From positions 186,001 to 250,000 of the forward strand of contig CALUNL010000001.1 in NCBI GenBank assembly GCA_944322005.1: a stretch of DNA of 64,000 bases, given 5' to 3'. The stretch comes from an uncultured Alistipes sp. GTDB lineage: Bacteria; Bacteroidota; Bacteroidia; Bacteroidales; Rikenellaceae. Below, piece after piece: positions 10,584 through 19,154 of the stretch. The translations under genes were made by a program, and so were the position numbers. The notes under the pieces were generated by a model. The model had not been told where the DNA came from. It saw nothing but the letters and a program-made list of their open reading frames with translations, and made no database searches. The number at the start of each line of letters is the position of its first letter. Position 1 is the first letter of the stretch.

Positions 10584-10614
10584 TTTGCAGTTATCCGAAA
10601 AAAGAGTACTTTTG
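10584..10614 (+). promoter_or_regulatory. promoter of tRNA-Ser
   Basis: TTTG at 10584-10587, a 19-base spacer, then TACTTTTG at 10607-10614. Both elements match the Bacteroidetes consensus exactly. The mature tRNA starts 25 bases downstream. Confidence 0.8.
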
Positions 10615-10638
10615 TACGCTTTCAGCCGCAGAGGCCAC

Positions 10639-10726
10639 GGAGGGTTGGGTGAGTGGCTTAAACCAGCAGTTTGCTAAACTGCCGATATCGTAAAGGTATC
10701 CGCTGGTTCGAATCCAGTGCCCTCCG
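10639..10726 (+). tRNA. tRNA-Ser (anticodon GCT)
   Basis: An 88-base class II tRNA. The acceptor stem GGAGGGT pairs with GCCCTCC, and a G discriminator follows. The anticodon loop TTTGCTAAA sits in a stem CAG/CTG, reading AGC and AGT codons. A long variable arm (GATATCGTAAAGGTATC) is typical of serine tRNAs. The T arm contains GGTTCGAATCC. CCA is not encoded. It has a strong promoter and its own terminator, so it is a single-gene transcript. Confidence 0.95.
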
Positions 10727-10734
10727 CGAAGTGT

Positions 10735-10763
10735 GGCGGACCGTATTTCGGTCCGCCTTTTTT
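10735..10763 (+). terminator. terminator of tRNA-Ser
   Basis: GGCGGACCG and CGGTCCGCC form a perfect 9-base-pair stem with loop TATTT, followed by six T residues, nine bases after the tRNA. Confidence 0.9.
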
Positions 10764-10800
10764 ATTGTTTGCCCTCAAAGCCCCGTTTTGGTGTATTCAC

Positions 10801-10831
10801 TGTGAAATTCTGCATTTTTTTTGTATCTTTG
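10801..10831 (+). promoter_or_regulatory. promoter of the suf operon
   Basis: TGTG at 10801-10804 (one base off TTTG), a 19-base spacer, and TATCTTTG at 10824-10831. Only nine bases separate it from the sufB ATG, so the leader should be a few bases long. Confidence 0.7.
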
Positions 10832-10840
10832 TGAGTTGGT

Positions 10841-12286
10841 ATGAAGGATAACGAAAGGGACATATTGGACTCGCTCGAACGTAGCGACTACAAATACGGT
10901 TTTACATCCGACATCGAGACCGAGCTCATAAGACGCGGACTTGACGAGGAGGTCATACGGACCATATCCGAAAAGAAGCAAGAGCCGGAATGGATGCTCG
11001 AATACAGGCTCAAGGCGTACCGCCACTGGCTTACCATGGAGGAGCCGAAATGGGCGCACCTGACGATTCCGCCGATAGATTTCCAGGACATAATATATTA
11101 CGCTTCGCCGAAACAGAAGAAGGCGCTCGGCTCAATGGACGAGGTCGACCCCGAACTCCGCCGCACGTTCGACAAACTGGGCATTCCTCTCGAGGAGCAG
11201 AAGGCGCTGGCCGGAGTGGCCGTCGATGCGGTGCTGGATTCGGTCTCGGTCAAGACCACGTTCCGCGAGACGCTGGCCGAAAAGGGGATAATATTCTGCC
11301 CTATATCGGAGGCGATACGGGAATATCCAGATCTTGTGAAGCGTTATCTCGGCTCGGTGGTGTCGTATGCCGACAACTTCTATGCGGCTCTCAACTCGGC
11401 GGTATTCTCCGACGGCTCGTTCTGCTATATACCGAAAGGCGTGAGATGCCCGATGGAGCTCTCGACATATTTCCGCATAAACGCGCAGGGCACCGGCCAG
11501 TTCGAGCGTACGCTCATCGTTGCCGACGAAGGCTCGTATGTCAGCTACCTTGAAGGGTGTACGGCCCCTCGCCGCGACGAGAACCAGCTGCATGCGGCCG
11601 TCGTGGAGATCGTCGTCGAGCGCGACGCCGAGGTCAAGTACTCGACGGTACAGAACTGGTATCCGGGTGACAAGGATGGCAACGGCGGCATCTACAATTT
11701 CGTGACCAAGCGCGGCCTGTGCCGCGAGAACGCCCACCTTTCATGGACGCAGGTGGAGACCGGCTCGGCCATAACGTGGAAGTATCCGAGCTGCGTGCTT
11801 CTCGGCGACAACTCCGTGGGCGAGTTCTATTCGGTGGCCATGACGAACCATTTCCAGCAGGCCGACACCGGAACCAAGATGATTCACATAGGTCGCAACA
11901 CGCGAAGCCGCATCGTTTCGAAGGGCATATCGGCCGGCAGGAGCCAGAACTCCTACCGCGGCCTGGTGAAGATAGGCCCGAAGGCCGAATGCGCACGCAA
12001 CTATTCGCAGTGCGATTCGCTGCTTATCGGGGACCGTTGCGGAGCTCATACGTTCCCTCATATCGACAGCCGCAATTCGACGGCGGTCGTGGAGCACGAA
12101 GCCACGACATCGAAGATTTCGGAGGATCAGCTGATGTACTGCAACCAGCGGGGGCTCTCGACGGAGGAGGCTGTTGGCCTTATCGTGAACGGTTATGCGA
12201 AGGAGGTGCTGTCGAAGCTGCCGATGGAGTTCGCCATCGAGGCGCAGAAGCTGCTTTCGATAAGCCTCGAGGGCAGTGTGGGGTAG
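10841..12286 (+). CDS. sufB: Fe-S cluster assembly protein SufB
   Basis: Core scaffold of the SUF iron-sulfur assembly complex (SufBCD) in the cytoplasm. The 481-residue length is typical. The N-terminal helical part ([11 protein letters not shown]) precedes [16 protein letters not shown]. The beta-helix core contains [17 protein letters not shown] and [13 protein letters not shown], where the scaffold cysteine lies. The C-terminal part reads [20 protein letters not shown] and then [16 protein letters not shown]. It leads an operon sufB-sufC-sufD-sufS, probably extending to tmk. The promoter leaves almost no 5' leader. Confidence 0.97.
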   Translation: MKDNERDILDSLERSDYKYGFTSDIETELIRRGLDEEVIRTISEKKQEPEWMLEYRLKAYRHWLTMEEPKWAHLTIPPIDFQDIIYYASPKQKKALGSMDEVDPELRRTFDKLGIPLEEQKALAGVAVDAVLDSVSVKTTFRETLAEKGIIFCPISEAIREYPDLVKRYLGSVVSYADNFYAALNSAVFSDGSFCYIPKGVRCPMELSTYFRINAQGTGQFERTLIVADEGSYVSYLEGCTAPRRDENQLHAAVVEIVVERDAEVKYSTVQNWYPGDKDGNGGIYNFVTKRGLCRENAHLSWTQVETGSAITWKYPSCVLLGDNSVGEFYSVAMTNHFQQADTGTKMIHIGRNTRSRIVSKGISAGRSQNSYRGLVKIGPKAECARNYSQCDSLLIGDRCGAHTFPHIDSRNSTAVVEHEATTSKISEDQLMYCNQRGLSTEEAVGLIVNGYAKEVLSKLPMEFAIEAQKLLSISLEGSVG

Positions 12287-12328
12287 AGGATGCTCCATGT
12301 GGAATTGTAACAAGAGATTGGAAAAGAT

Positions 12329-13081
12329 ATGTTGACAGTAAAGAATCTGCACGCCTCGGTCGGCGACAAGGAGATACTTCGGGGCATAAACCTCGAGGTG
12401 AAGGCCGGTGAGGTGCATGCCATAATGGGCCCGAACGGCTCGGGCAAGAGTACGCTGGCCTCGGTACTGGCCGGAAGCGAGAAGTTCACAGTCACCTCCG
12501 GCGAGGTGACCTTCCTCGGCGAGGACCTGCTGCCGCTTTCGGTGGAGGAGAGGGCGCGCCGCGGTCTGTTTCTCGGGTTCCAGTATCCGGTGGAGATACC
12601 GGGTGTCTCGATGGCCAACTTCATGAAGCTTGCGGTGAACGAACGCCGCAAATACCTCGGTAAGGAGCCGGTGGGCGCCGCCGAATTCCTGCGCATGATG
12701 CGCGAGAAGAGCGCCGTGGTGGAGCTCGACTCGAAGCTCACTTCGCGTTCGGTCAACGAGGGGTTCTCGGGCGGCGAGAAGAAGAAGAACGAGATATTCC
12801 AGATGGCGATGCTCGAACCGGAACTCGCCATTCTCGACGAGACCGACAGCGGTCTCGACATCGATGCCCTGCGCATAGTCGCAACGGGAGTGACAAAACT
12901 GCATACGGACAGGAATGCCACGATAGTGATCACGCACTACCAGCGGCTTCTGGACTATATAGTGCCGGATTACGTCCATGTCCTCTACAAGGGCCGGATA
13001 ATATATTCCGGCGACAAGAGCCTTGCGCTGCGACTTGAGAAGGAGGGTTACGACTGGCTGATAAACGAGTACGGCGAATGA
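12329..13081 (+). CDS. sufC: Fe-S cluster assembly ATPase SufC
   Basis: ABC-type ATPase that powers the SufBCD scaffold. The 250 residues contain Walker A (GPNGSGKST, 34-42), the signature FSGGE (146-150), Walker B AILDE (167-171) and the family-specific TDSGLD. The sequence has no membrane segment, as expected for this soluble ABC subfamily. It starts 42 bases after sufB and ends overlapping the start of sufD. Confidence 0.97.
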   Translation: MLTVKNLHASVGDKEILRGINLEVKAGEVHAIMGPNGSGKSTLASVLAGSEKFTVTSGEVTFLGEDLLPLSVEERARRGLFLGFQYPVEIPGVSMANFMKLAVNERRKYLGKEPVGAAEFLRMMREKSAVVELDSKLTSRSVNEGFSGGEKKKNEIFQMAMLEPELAILDETDSGLDIDALRIVATGVTKLHTDRNATIVITHYQRLLDYIVPDYVHVLYKGRIIYSGDKSLALRLEKEGYDWLINEYGE

Positions 13082-13908
13082 TGAATCCGGATGAAATATT
13101 GAAGTCGGGCCTGTTTGCCGTGTTTGCCGGGGGTGTGATCTCCTCCGATACCGACATTTCGCGCCCGTTGTTGCTGCTCGATCCGCGCAGTGTCGACGTG
13201 AGTGTCGAAAGGACGGACTCGGAGGTCGTCCTGGCCATACTGCATACCCGTACCGACGAGTCGGGCGTGAATATCACGGTCGGCGAGGGCGCCAGGCTCT
13301 CGATTGTCGAGCTCTACCTTGCGGAGGCCTTTTCGGAGGTCAGGATATCGCAGCGTGTATCGAGTTCGTGCCGGATGGTGTGCGCCGAACTGTGCGGCGC
13401 CAATGTATCCTACCGCATGAACCTGGAGGGAGAGGGTGCGGAAAATGTGTTGCGCGGACTGTTCGTGGCTTCCGGTGCGGATCATTGTACCGTGAATATT
13501 GTCACCAACCACCTCGTCGGCGGCTGCAAGAGCGACTCGATGGTCAAGGGGGTTGCCTTCGGACAGGCTACGGGCGAGTTCCGCGGGCTGGTCTACGTTG
13601 CCGAGGATGCGCAGAATACCGATGCCATGCAGCAGAGCCGCAACATACAGTCGGGCGGGGCGCGCATATCCGCGATGCCGCAGCTCGAGATATATGCCGA
13701 CGACGTGCGATGCAGCCACGGAGCGACCGTGGGACAGATCGACGACGAGGCGGTGATGTACATGCGCCAGCGCGGACTATGCGAGGAGGAGGCCCGCAGA
13801 CTGTTGGCCGAGGGCTTCGTGAACGACATAGTGTGCAGGTGCGATGTGGAGCCGCTGCGCCGAATCATGGAGGAGCGCGTGGCTGAAAAAACAGAGGGAT
13901 TGAGATGA
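13078..13908 (+). CDS. sufD: SufD-type Fe-S assembly scaffold, short form
   Basis: Partner of SufB in the SufBC2D complex. At 276 residues it is much shorter than typical SufD proteins (about 420-450). The N-terminal helical domain is reduced to about 20 residues, while the beta-helix core and C-terminal helices are kept. The conserved C-terminal signature is DVRCSHGATVGQIDDE, with the important histidine after Cys-Ser, then VMYMRQRG. The two first codons are both ATG (13078 and 13081), overlapping the sufC stop. sufS follows with a four-base overlap, so translation is coupled. The call rests on position and the C-terminal motif. Confidence 0.9.
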   Translation: MMNPDEILKSGLFAVFAGGVISSDTDISRPLLLLDPRSVDVSVERTDSEVVLAILHTRTDESGVNITVGEGARLSIVELYLAEAFSEVRISQRVSSSCRMVCAELCGANVSYRMNLEGEGAENVLRGLFVASGADHCTVNIVTNHLVGGCKSDSMVKGVAFGQATGEFRGLVYVAEDAQNTDAMQQSRNIQSGGARISAMPQLEIYADDVRCSHGATVGQIDDEAVMYMRQRGLCEEEARRLLAEGFVNDIVCRCDVEPLRRIMEERVAEKTEGLR

Positions 13909-15125
13909 GTTTCGATGTTGAAAGGATAAGGGAGGATTTTCCGATACTCGGCAGCAGGGTCTACGGACGACCGCTGGTGTATCTCGACAATGCGGCGACC
14001 GCACAGAAGCCGCAGTGCGTCATCGATGCCGTGTCGAGGGCATACACCGAGTGCAACTCCAACGTCCACCGAGGCGTACACACGCTTTCGGAGCGGATGA
14101 CGGAGCTTTACGAGCAGGCGCGCGAGCGAATACGCAACTTCATTGGGGCGGATTCCTGCGGGGAGGTGATATTCACCTCCGGGGCGACGGCGTCGCTGAA
14201 CCTCGTCGCATATGCATGGAGCGAGAGGTTCCTGCATGCCGGTGACAACATCATCATAAGCGAGATGGAGCACCACTCCAATCTCGTGCCGTGGAAACTT
14301 GCCGCCGACCGCAAATCGGCGGAGATAAGGGTGCTGCCGGTGGACGATGACGGGCGCCTGATGACCGAACGGCTTCCGGAACTTCTGGACAGCCGTACGA
14401 AGGTGGTGGCCGTTACGCAGGCCTCGAATACACTTGGTACGAAACCCGATTTGCGCCCGATAATCGAGGCGGCGCACTCGGCCGGTGCTATTGTCGTGGT
14501 GGACGGATGCCAGGGCGTTGTCCACGGGGGCGTCGATGTCAGGGCGCTCGACTGCGACTTCTATGCCTTCTCCGGGCACAAACTGTACGGCCCGACAGGC
14601 ATAGGCGTGCTCTACGGCAAGAGGGAGATACTCGAGGCGATGCCGCCGTTCTTGGGCGGAGGCGACATGGTCGACAAGGTCTCGTTCGAACGCATCACCT
14701 ATGCTCCGCTGCCGTTGAAGTTCGAGGCGGGAACGGCCGACTTTGTCGGTGCCGTGGGACTGGGCGAGGCCGTAAGGTATGTCGAGTCACTGCCTGCCGT
14801 GGAGGTTGAGGCTCACGAAAGGGAGCTGCTCGAATATGCCACGGAGCGAATGCTTGAGATAAAGGGGTTGAAGATATACGGAACGGAGACTGGCAAGACG
14901 CCTATCGTAAGTTTCAATGTCGACGGAATAAGCCATTACGACATGGGTATGATACTCGACAAGACGGGTGTCGCCGTGCGTACGGGACACCATTGCGCCG
15001 AACCGACGATGCACCGTTTCGGCGTTACCGGAATGTGCCGTGCGTCGTTCGCCTTCTACAATACCCGTGCGGAGGTTGACGCTCTTGCGGACGGTGTCGT
15101 GAGGGCGGTCCGCATGCTCGGATGA
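13905..15125 (+). CDS. sufS: cysteine desulfurase SufS
   Basis: PLP enzyme that takes sulfur from cysteine to form a persulfide for Fe-S assembly. The 406-residue protein aligns in number with E. coli SufS. The PLP lysine is Lys226 in FSGHKLYGPTG, and the persulfide cysteine is Cys364 in RTGHHCAEP. Other active-site motifs are TSGATASLNLVA and SEMEHHSN. The ATG overlaps the sufD stop by four bases. Its activator SufE is encoded far away at 48631-49053. It is a group II (SufS-type) desulfurase by the short active-site loop. Confidence 0.97.
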   Translation: MSFDVERIREDFPILGSRVYGRPLVYLDNAATAQKPQCVIDAVSRAYTECNSNVHRGVHTLSERMTELYEQARERIRNFIGADSCGEVIFTSGATASLNLVAYAWSERFLHAGDNIIISEMEHHSNLVPWKLAADRKSAEIRVLPVDDDGRLMTERLPELLDSRTKVVAVTQASNTLGTKPDLRPIIEAAHSAGAIVVVDGCQGVVHGGVDVRALDCDFYAFSGHKLYGPTGIGVLYGKREILEAMPPFLGGGDMVDKVSFERITYAPLPLKFEAGTADFVGAVGLGEAVRYVESLPAVEVEAHERELLEYATERMLEIKGLKIYGTETGKTPIVSFNVDGISHYDMGMILDKTGVAVRTGHHCAEPTMHRFGVTGMCRASFAFYNTRAEVDALADGVVRAVRMLG

Positions 15126-15153
15126 CCCCGGAAGAATAAAATGGAGAAGACCT

Positions 15154-15843
15154 ATGTTCATCGTACTCGAAGGGCTCGACGGAGCCGGTAAATCCACGCA
15201 GATAGGCCTCTTGCGCGACATGTTCGCCGCAATGGGCGTCGAAAGCGAATACGTGCACTTCCCGAGATTCGATGCCCCGGTCTACGGAGATCTCATTGCG
15301 CGTTTCCTGCGCGGTGAGTTCGGCGGAGTGGACGAGGTGTCGCCGACACTCGTGGCTCTGCTTTTTGCCGGAGACCGTGCCGACATGGCGCCGCGCATCC
15401 GGGAGTGGCAGGCGGAAGGCAAGGTGGTAATCGCCGACCGTTACGTCTATTCGAACATAGGTTACCAGTGTGCCAAGATTGCCGACGCGCAGGAACGTGA
15501 GAGGCTGAAGAGGTGGATACTCGACCTCGAATACGGCCAATGGGATATTCCGCGGCCGGACCTTTCGCTGTTTCTCGACGTGCCGTTCGAATTTACGGTG
15601 CGCAAGCTCACCGACGTGCGCGAGGGGGACGACCGTTCCTATCTGAACGGCGCCAGCGATATCCACGAGTCGTCGCTCGCTTTGCAGCGCAGGGTCCGCG
15701 AGGTATATCTCGACGCCGCATCGGCCGACGACACGTTCCGGGTCGTGGATTGCAGCGACGGAAACGGAAACATGGCATCTCCCCAAACGATATTTTCGAG
15801 AATCAGGCAGGAGGTTCTGCCGCTTGTGAACGGACTGCGATAG
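15154..15843 (+). CDS. tmk: dTMP kinase
   Basis: Phosphorylates dTMP to dTDP in the cytoplasm, needed for DNA synthesis. The 229 residues start directly with FIVLEGLDGAGKST, whose P-loop is GLDGAGKST. The DRY motif is in IADRYVYSNIGYQ, and the substrate segment FPRFDAPVYG follows the family. It lies 28 bases downstream of sufS and one base before the next gene, so it is likely the fifth gene of the suf operon. Confidence 0.95.
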   Translation: MFIVLEGLDGAGKSTQIGLLRDMFAAMGVESEYVHFPRFDAPVYGDLIARFLRGEFGGVDEVSPTLVALLFAGDRADMAPRIREWQAEGKVVIADRYVYSNIGYQCAKIADAQERERLKRWILDLEYGQWDIPRPDLSLFLDVPFEFTVRKLTDVREGDDRSYLNGASDIHESSLALQRRVREVYLDAASADDTFRVVDCSDGNGNMASPQTIFSRIRQEVLPLVNGLR

Positions 15844-15844
15844 A

Positions 15845-16969
15845 ATGGGGGCGGACTTGAGACATAAGCGTTGGTTCAGGGTGCTTGCACACGTGTGCCG
15901 CATCCTGTTTGCCCTGACGTTCATATCTTCGGGTTTCGTCAAGGCGATAGACCCGTGGGGTACGGCGCTGAATATAACCAACTACCTGATAATATACGGC
16001 TTCGAGTCGCTGAAACCGTACGTCATGGTCTTCTCGATATGGTTGTGCGGCGCGGAACTTATGATGGGTCTCATGCTGCTGTTCAAGGTGCGCGTAAGGC
16101 TCATATCCATATTCGCCGTGCTGTCGATGATATTCTTCACGACGCTGACCTTCCTCAGCGCCACATGGATCCCGGTGGAGGACTGCGGCTGCTTCGGCGA
16201 TGCGCTGAAACTATCTCCGACGGAGACGTTCGTCAAGAATCTCGTGCTGCTTCCGATGGCCGTTTGCGTATGGTGGCGATACCGTCCCGACCGGATCTTC
16301 GCATTCTCCAAGCTCGAACTCCTGCTTACGATACTATTCTGTTCGACGAGCATGGGTGTCGGCATATACAGCTATTACCACCTTCCGCCGTTCGATTTCC
16401 TGCCGTACAAGATTGGCAGCAACATAGCCGAGGATATGGAGAAGGCCCGCCACGAGCAGGCAACGGCCGACGTGGTGCTCGTCTACCGTAACCGCAAGAG
16501 CGGAAAGCTGAGGGAGTTCACTCTCAAGGACAAGGCCTGGCACAACGAGAAGCGCTGGGAGTGGGTCGATACGCGTGTGTCGGAGGAGCAGGACAACAAG
16601 GTCGAGCCTATGGTGCTGGAGTTCTTCGTGCGGGATGAAACCGGAGAGGTCACCGACAGCCTTTTGTCGGTAAAGGGCAAACTATACATGCTCTGTGTGT
16701 CGAATCCGGATCTTGTCGACGAGAAGTGCGGCCGGAGGCTGAGGTCGGCAGTCGAACGTGCACACGAGGAGGGGGCCGGCATAGTATGTCTCGTCCCGGA
16801 GTATATCGACAAACCTACCTACCGTTCGTTCGACGGCAGCGAACCCGTAAAGTGCTACAATATCGACCTCAAGACCATGAGGACGATGCTGCGCGCGAAT
16901 GTCGGTCTTGTCGAGCTTACTGACGGAACCATAACCGACAAGCGCAACTGCCGCGACATCGGCAAGTGA
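15845..16969 (+). CDS. MauE/DoxX-like membrane protein (BT_3928 type)
   Basis: A 374-residue inner-membrane protein. The N-terminal half has about four or five membrane segments (between 15 and 185) with FISSGFVKAIDPWG and the cysteine motif DCGCFGD, typical of the DoxX/MauE group. The C-terminal half (190-374) is soluble, rich in charged residues, and contains three cysteines. In Bacteroidetes this family is conserved, but its reaction is unknown; MauE-type proteins are linked to disulfide formation or quinone redox. It starts one base after the tmk stop, which implies co-transcription. Confidence 0.8.
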   Translation: MGADLRHKRWFRVLAHVCRILFALTFISSGFVKAIDPWGTALNITNYLIIYGFESLKPYVMVFSIWLCGAELMMGLMLLFKVRVRLISIFAVLSMIFFTTLTFLSATWIPVEDCGCFGDALKLSPTETFVKNLVLLPMAVCVWWRYRPDRIFAFSKLELLLTILFCSTSMGVGIYSYYHLPPFDFLPYKIGSNIAEDMEKARHEQATADVVLVYRNRKSGKLREFTLKDKAWHNEKRWEWVDTRVSEEQDNKVEPMVLEFFVRDETGEVTDSLLSVKGKLYMLCVSNPDLVDEKCGRRLRSAVERAHEEGAGIVCLVPEYIDKPTYRSFDGSEPVKCYNIDLKTMRTMLRANVGLVELTDGTITDKRNCRDIGK

Positions 16970-17051
16970 TGTCTTCTGGAGTAGGAATGCTCCATGGTTC
17001 GGTAGTGAGGGCTCTCCGTTTGTGACGGAGCTTAGCCAAAACTTGGAGATG

Positions 17052-17091
17052 ATAGGCGGCATTTCGGATTTTATTCCGAAATGCCGCCTAT
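17052..17091. terminator. long perfect hairpin between convergent genes
   Basis: 17052-17068 pairs perfectly with 17075-17091 (17 base pairs, loop TTTTAT). It sits between the + strand membrane-protein gene and the - strand MarR gene, as a bidirectional terminator would. There is no T run on either side, so termination may be weak or protein-assisted. Confidence 0.55.
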
Positions 17092-17120
17092 GCCGTAGTA
17101 TTACTTCCGTAGACGATGGC

Positions 17121-17474
17121 CTATTCGCACAGAATGGGCCGCAATATCTCCGGCACGCATGGCGTGCAGCTCTGGATTGCATCGAGCAGGCTGCGCCCTC
17201 CGTCGGTCAGCGAGAAGTACATCTGCCGCCTGTCGCTCTCTCCCATAATACGGGATATGAGACCTTTGCGTTCAATTGACGCTATCACTTTCGAGGTGTT
17301 CGACGGGGTGAGGCCGAGCATCTCTCCCAACTCGCCGGAGGAGAGGCGTCCATTCTGTTGCAGGCAGCAGAGCGCCATCGCCTCGTTGAGGCAGACTCCG
17401 TGCTTATCTTCCAAACACAGTTCGAACTGATGCACGGCGCGCTGTATGTCACGTATCTTGCAGAGCGGATTCAT
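17121..17474 (-). CDS. MarR-family transcriptional regulator
   Basis: A 117-residue winged-helix DNA-binding protein. The recognition region reads LSSGELGEMLGLTPSNTSKVI, and the wing (GLISRIMGESDRRQMYFSLT) has the MarR Asp-Arg-Arg pattern. It carries several cysteines (Cys5, Cys20, Cys28, Cys36, Cys37 and two near the end), which could make it redox-responsive; that is inference. The ATG at 17474 is chosen because it lies five bases after the ferredoxin stop and gives the normal MarR N-terminus. It is the last gene of a thioredoxin-ferredoxin-MarR unit, which it may regulate. Confidence 0.85.
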   Translation of the reverse strand: MNPLCKIRDIQRAVHQFELCLEDKHGVCLNEAMALCCLQQNGRLSSGELGEMLGLTPSNTSKVIASIERKGLISRIMGESDRRQMYFSLTDGGRSLLDAIQSCTPCVPEILRPILCE

Positions 17475-17479
17475 GGCTG

Positions 17480-17665
17480 TCACGGTTTGCGGTAAACTGC
17501 ACTGCGGCCGCATATGGTTATGCAGTGGCCGCATTCGATACATGTGTCCGGATCAATCTCGGGAAGCGAGAATCCCTGTTGCGATATTGCGCCCACGGGA
17601 CACTGGTCTATCATTGGGCATCGGTGGTTTTGCGGACACCGGGCCGCATCGATTGCAAGTGGCAT
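17480..17665 (-). CDS. ferredoxin-like 4Fe-4S protein with seven cluster cysteines
   Basis: A 61-residue protein. The C-terminal motif is complete: Cys42-x2-Cys45-x2-Cys48-x3-Cys52 in CIECGHCITICG. The N-terminal part has only three cysteines, widely spaced (Cys10, Cys16, Cys22-Pro), so the second cluster may be a 3Fe-4S or an incomplete site. The same form occurs in other Bacteroidales as far as I recall. It lies five bases before marR, and 118 bases after the thioredoxin gene with a hairpin in between. It probably carries electrons for a redox response. Confidence 0.85.
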   Translation of the reverse strand: MPLAIDAARCPQNHRCPMIDQCPVGAISQQGFSLPEIDPDTCIECGHCITICGRSAVYRKP

Positions 17666-17705
17666 GGCTGCTGAATGTATTGGTTCTTCATTTGTCGTAA
17701 TGACT

Positions 17706-17751
17706 GCCGGACGTCGGATTGCCGGGTTGTGACCCGAATCCGATGTCCGGC
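17706..17751 (-). terminator. hairpin between thioredoxin and ferredoxin genes
   Basis: 17706-17720 pairs with 17737-17751 (15 bases, one mismatch), and an inner CGGGT/ACCCG stem extends it. It lies about 30 bases after the thioredoxin stop. No T run follows, so it could be an attenuator or mRNA-stabilising element. Confidence 0.45.
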
Positions 17752-17783
17752 TGCCTTACCGTATTGGTGATGTCGGATACCTC

Positions 17784-18239
17784 CTATTTGCCGAGTAGGA
17801 AGGAGTCGATGATACGCTTGAAGTCGGCTTTGCCCATTGCCCCCTGCGCTACCTGCGGCTTGCCGTTCACTGGAATGAACAGCAGAGTCGGGATGGAGCG
17901 TATTCCGAAGTCTGCGGCAAGAGTCTCTTCGTTCATCGTGTTTACCTTGTAGATGACGATCTGCCCGTCGTATTCGGCAGCAAGTTCCTCGAGAATCGGT
18001 GCCACCATTTTGCATGGACCGCACCATGGTGCATAGAAGTCCACGATTGCCGGTTTGTCACCGAGATATATCCATTGCGTAGGGTTCTTCTCATAGTCTG
18101 CTATCTTGGCGAGAAAATCTGCCTTTGTCAGTTCGATGGTTTTCATAGCTTTCTCCTTTTTGTTGTTGTCCGAAGCCATGGCCTTCGGCGCGAACAGCGC
18201 AGTGGCGGCCAGGACGAGAGACAGAATAAATTTTTTCAT
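17784..18239 (-). CDS. exported thioredoxin
   Basis: A 151-residue thioredoxin with a clear signal peptide (MKKFILSLVLAATALFAP, cleavage near KAMAS) that predicts a periplasmic location. The active site is WCGPC in FYAPWCGPCKM, and the cis-proline is in IRSIPTLLF. It resembles the periplasmic thioredoxins of Bacteroides. The ATG at 18239 is chosen because the hydrophobic signal starts there. Its promoter has both consensus elements. It leads the redox unit with the ferredoxin and MarR genes. Confidence 0.9.
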   Translation of the reverse strand: MKKFILSLVLAATALFAPKAMASDNNKKEKAMKTIELTKADFLAKIADYEKNPTQWIYLGDKPAIVDFYAPWCGPCKMVAPILEELAAEYDGQIVIYKVNTMNEETLAADFGIRSIPTLLFIPVNGKPQVAQGAMGKADFKRIIDSFLLGK

Positions 18240-18281
18240 AATCATGATAACATGTGCCGTTGTTGTGTGTCGGACACGGTG

Positions 18282-18313
18282 CAAAGATAAGAACTATTTT
18301 TCAAAGGAACAAA
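18282..18313 (-). promoter_or_regulatory. promoter of the thioredoxin-ferredoxin-MarR unit
   Basis: Read on the - strand: TTTG (18313-18310), a 20-base spacer, and TATCTTTG (18289-18282). Both match the consensus exactly, and the ATG lies 42 bases downstream. Confidence 0.8.
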
Positions 18314-18457
18314 TTTCCATTGGAAAATATTTGTGCGTGAAGTAACGGAGGGGCAAGTTGGCGATGCATGGTCGCATGGCATGGGGTATCGCATGGCATC
18401 CCGATTGGGACAGGAATGCGGTTTTGCATTGTGTTCGGGACAGGCGTATGCCTTCCT

Positions 18458-19147
18458 TTATTTTCTCGTCAGTTCGTGCAGCAGTTGGGGCATTCCGACC
18501 GCGGACCTGGCCTTGATATGTGTTACCGGGTTGCGGACGAACGCAAGGTTCGGCGAACCCGGGTCCACAAGGTAAATCGGAACGTCCGGACGTACGTAAT
18601 TGATGAGCGATGCTGCCGGATAGACGGCAAGCGAAGTTCCGACGACGATGAATATGTCGGCCGTACCGGCAATCTTTGCCGCACGGTCGAACATGGGCAC
18701 CGCCTCGCCGAAAAATACGATGTGTGGCCGGAGCAGCGAGCCGTCCGGGGCCTTTGCGTCCGGGTCCTGATACCATCCGTCAAGGCCTACGATCAGGTCG
18801 GGATCTGCCGAACTGCGCAGTTTCGTGAGTTCTCCGTGCAGGTGGGTGACGCGCGTGGAACCGGCGCGTTCGTGCATGTTGTCCACGTTCTGCGTTATCA
18901 CCTGCGTGTCGAAATACTTCTCGAGTTCCGCAATGGCGTAGTGTCCCGCATTGGGCTCCTTTTCGTACATCTCCTTGCGGCGCTTGTTGTAAAACTCTAT
19001 TACCATGTTGCGGTTGCGCGCCAGGGCTTCCGGCGTGCATACATCCTCGATGCGGTAGTTCGCCCACAATCCGTTGGCATCGCGGAATGTAGGTATGCCG
19101 CTGTCGGCGCTGACACCAGCGCCCGTGAAAACGACGGCCTTTTTCAT
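18458..19147 (-). CDS. NAD-dependent protein deacylase (sirtuin, CobB-like, zinc-free)
   Basis: A 229-residue class III sirtuin that removes acyl groups from lysines using NAD+. Motifs are GAGVSADSGIPTFR, the NAD-binding QNVDN (86-90) and catalytic His104 in HLHGEL. Tyr53 and Arg56 in EFYNKRR match the Tyr-x-x-Arg pair that lets SIRT5 and CobB accept succinyl or malonyl groups. The four zinc cysteines of most sirtuins are missing: the module between 107 and 145 has none. It lies seven bases after meaB, so it may act on acylation caused by succinyl- or methylmalonyl-CoA. That role is inference. Confidence 0.9.
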   Translation of the reverse strand: MKKAVVFTGAGVSADSGIPTFRDANGLWANYRIEDVCTPEALARNRNMVIEFYNKRRKEMYEKEPNAGHYAIAELEKYFDTQVITQNVDNMHERAGSTRVTHLHGELTKLRSSADPDLIVGLDGWYQDPDAKAPDGSLLRPHIVFFGEAVPMFDRAAKIAGTADIFIVVGTSLAVYPAASLINYVRPDVPIYLVDPGSPNLAFVRNPVTHIKARSAVGMPQLLHELTRK

Positions 19148-19154
19148 GGCTGGA

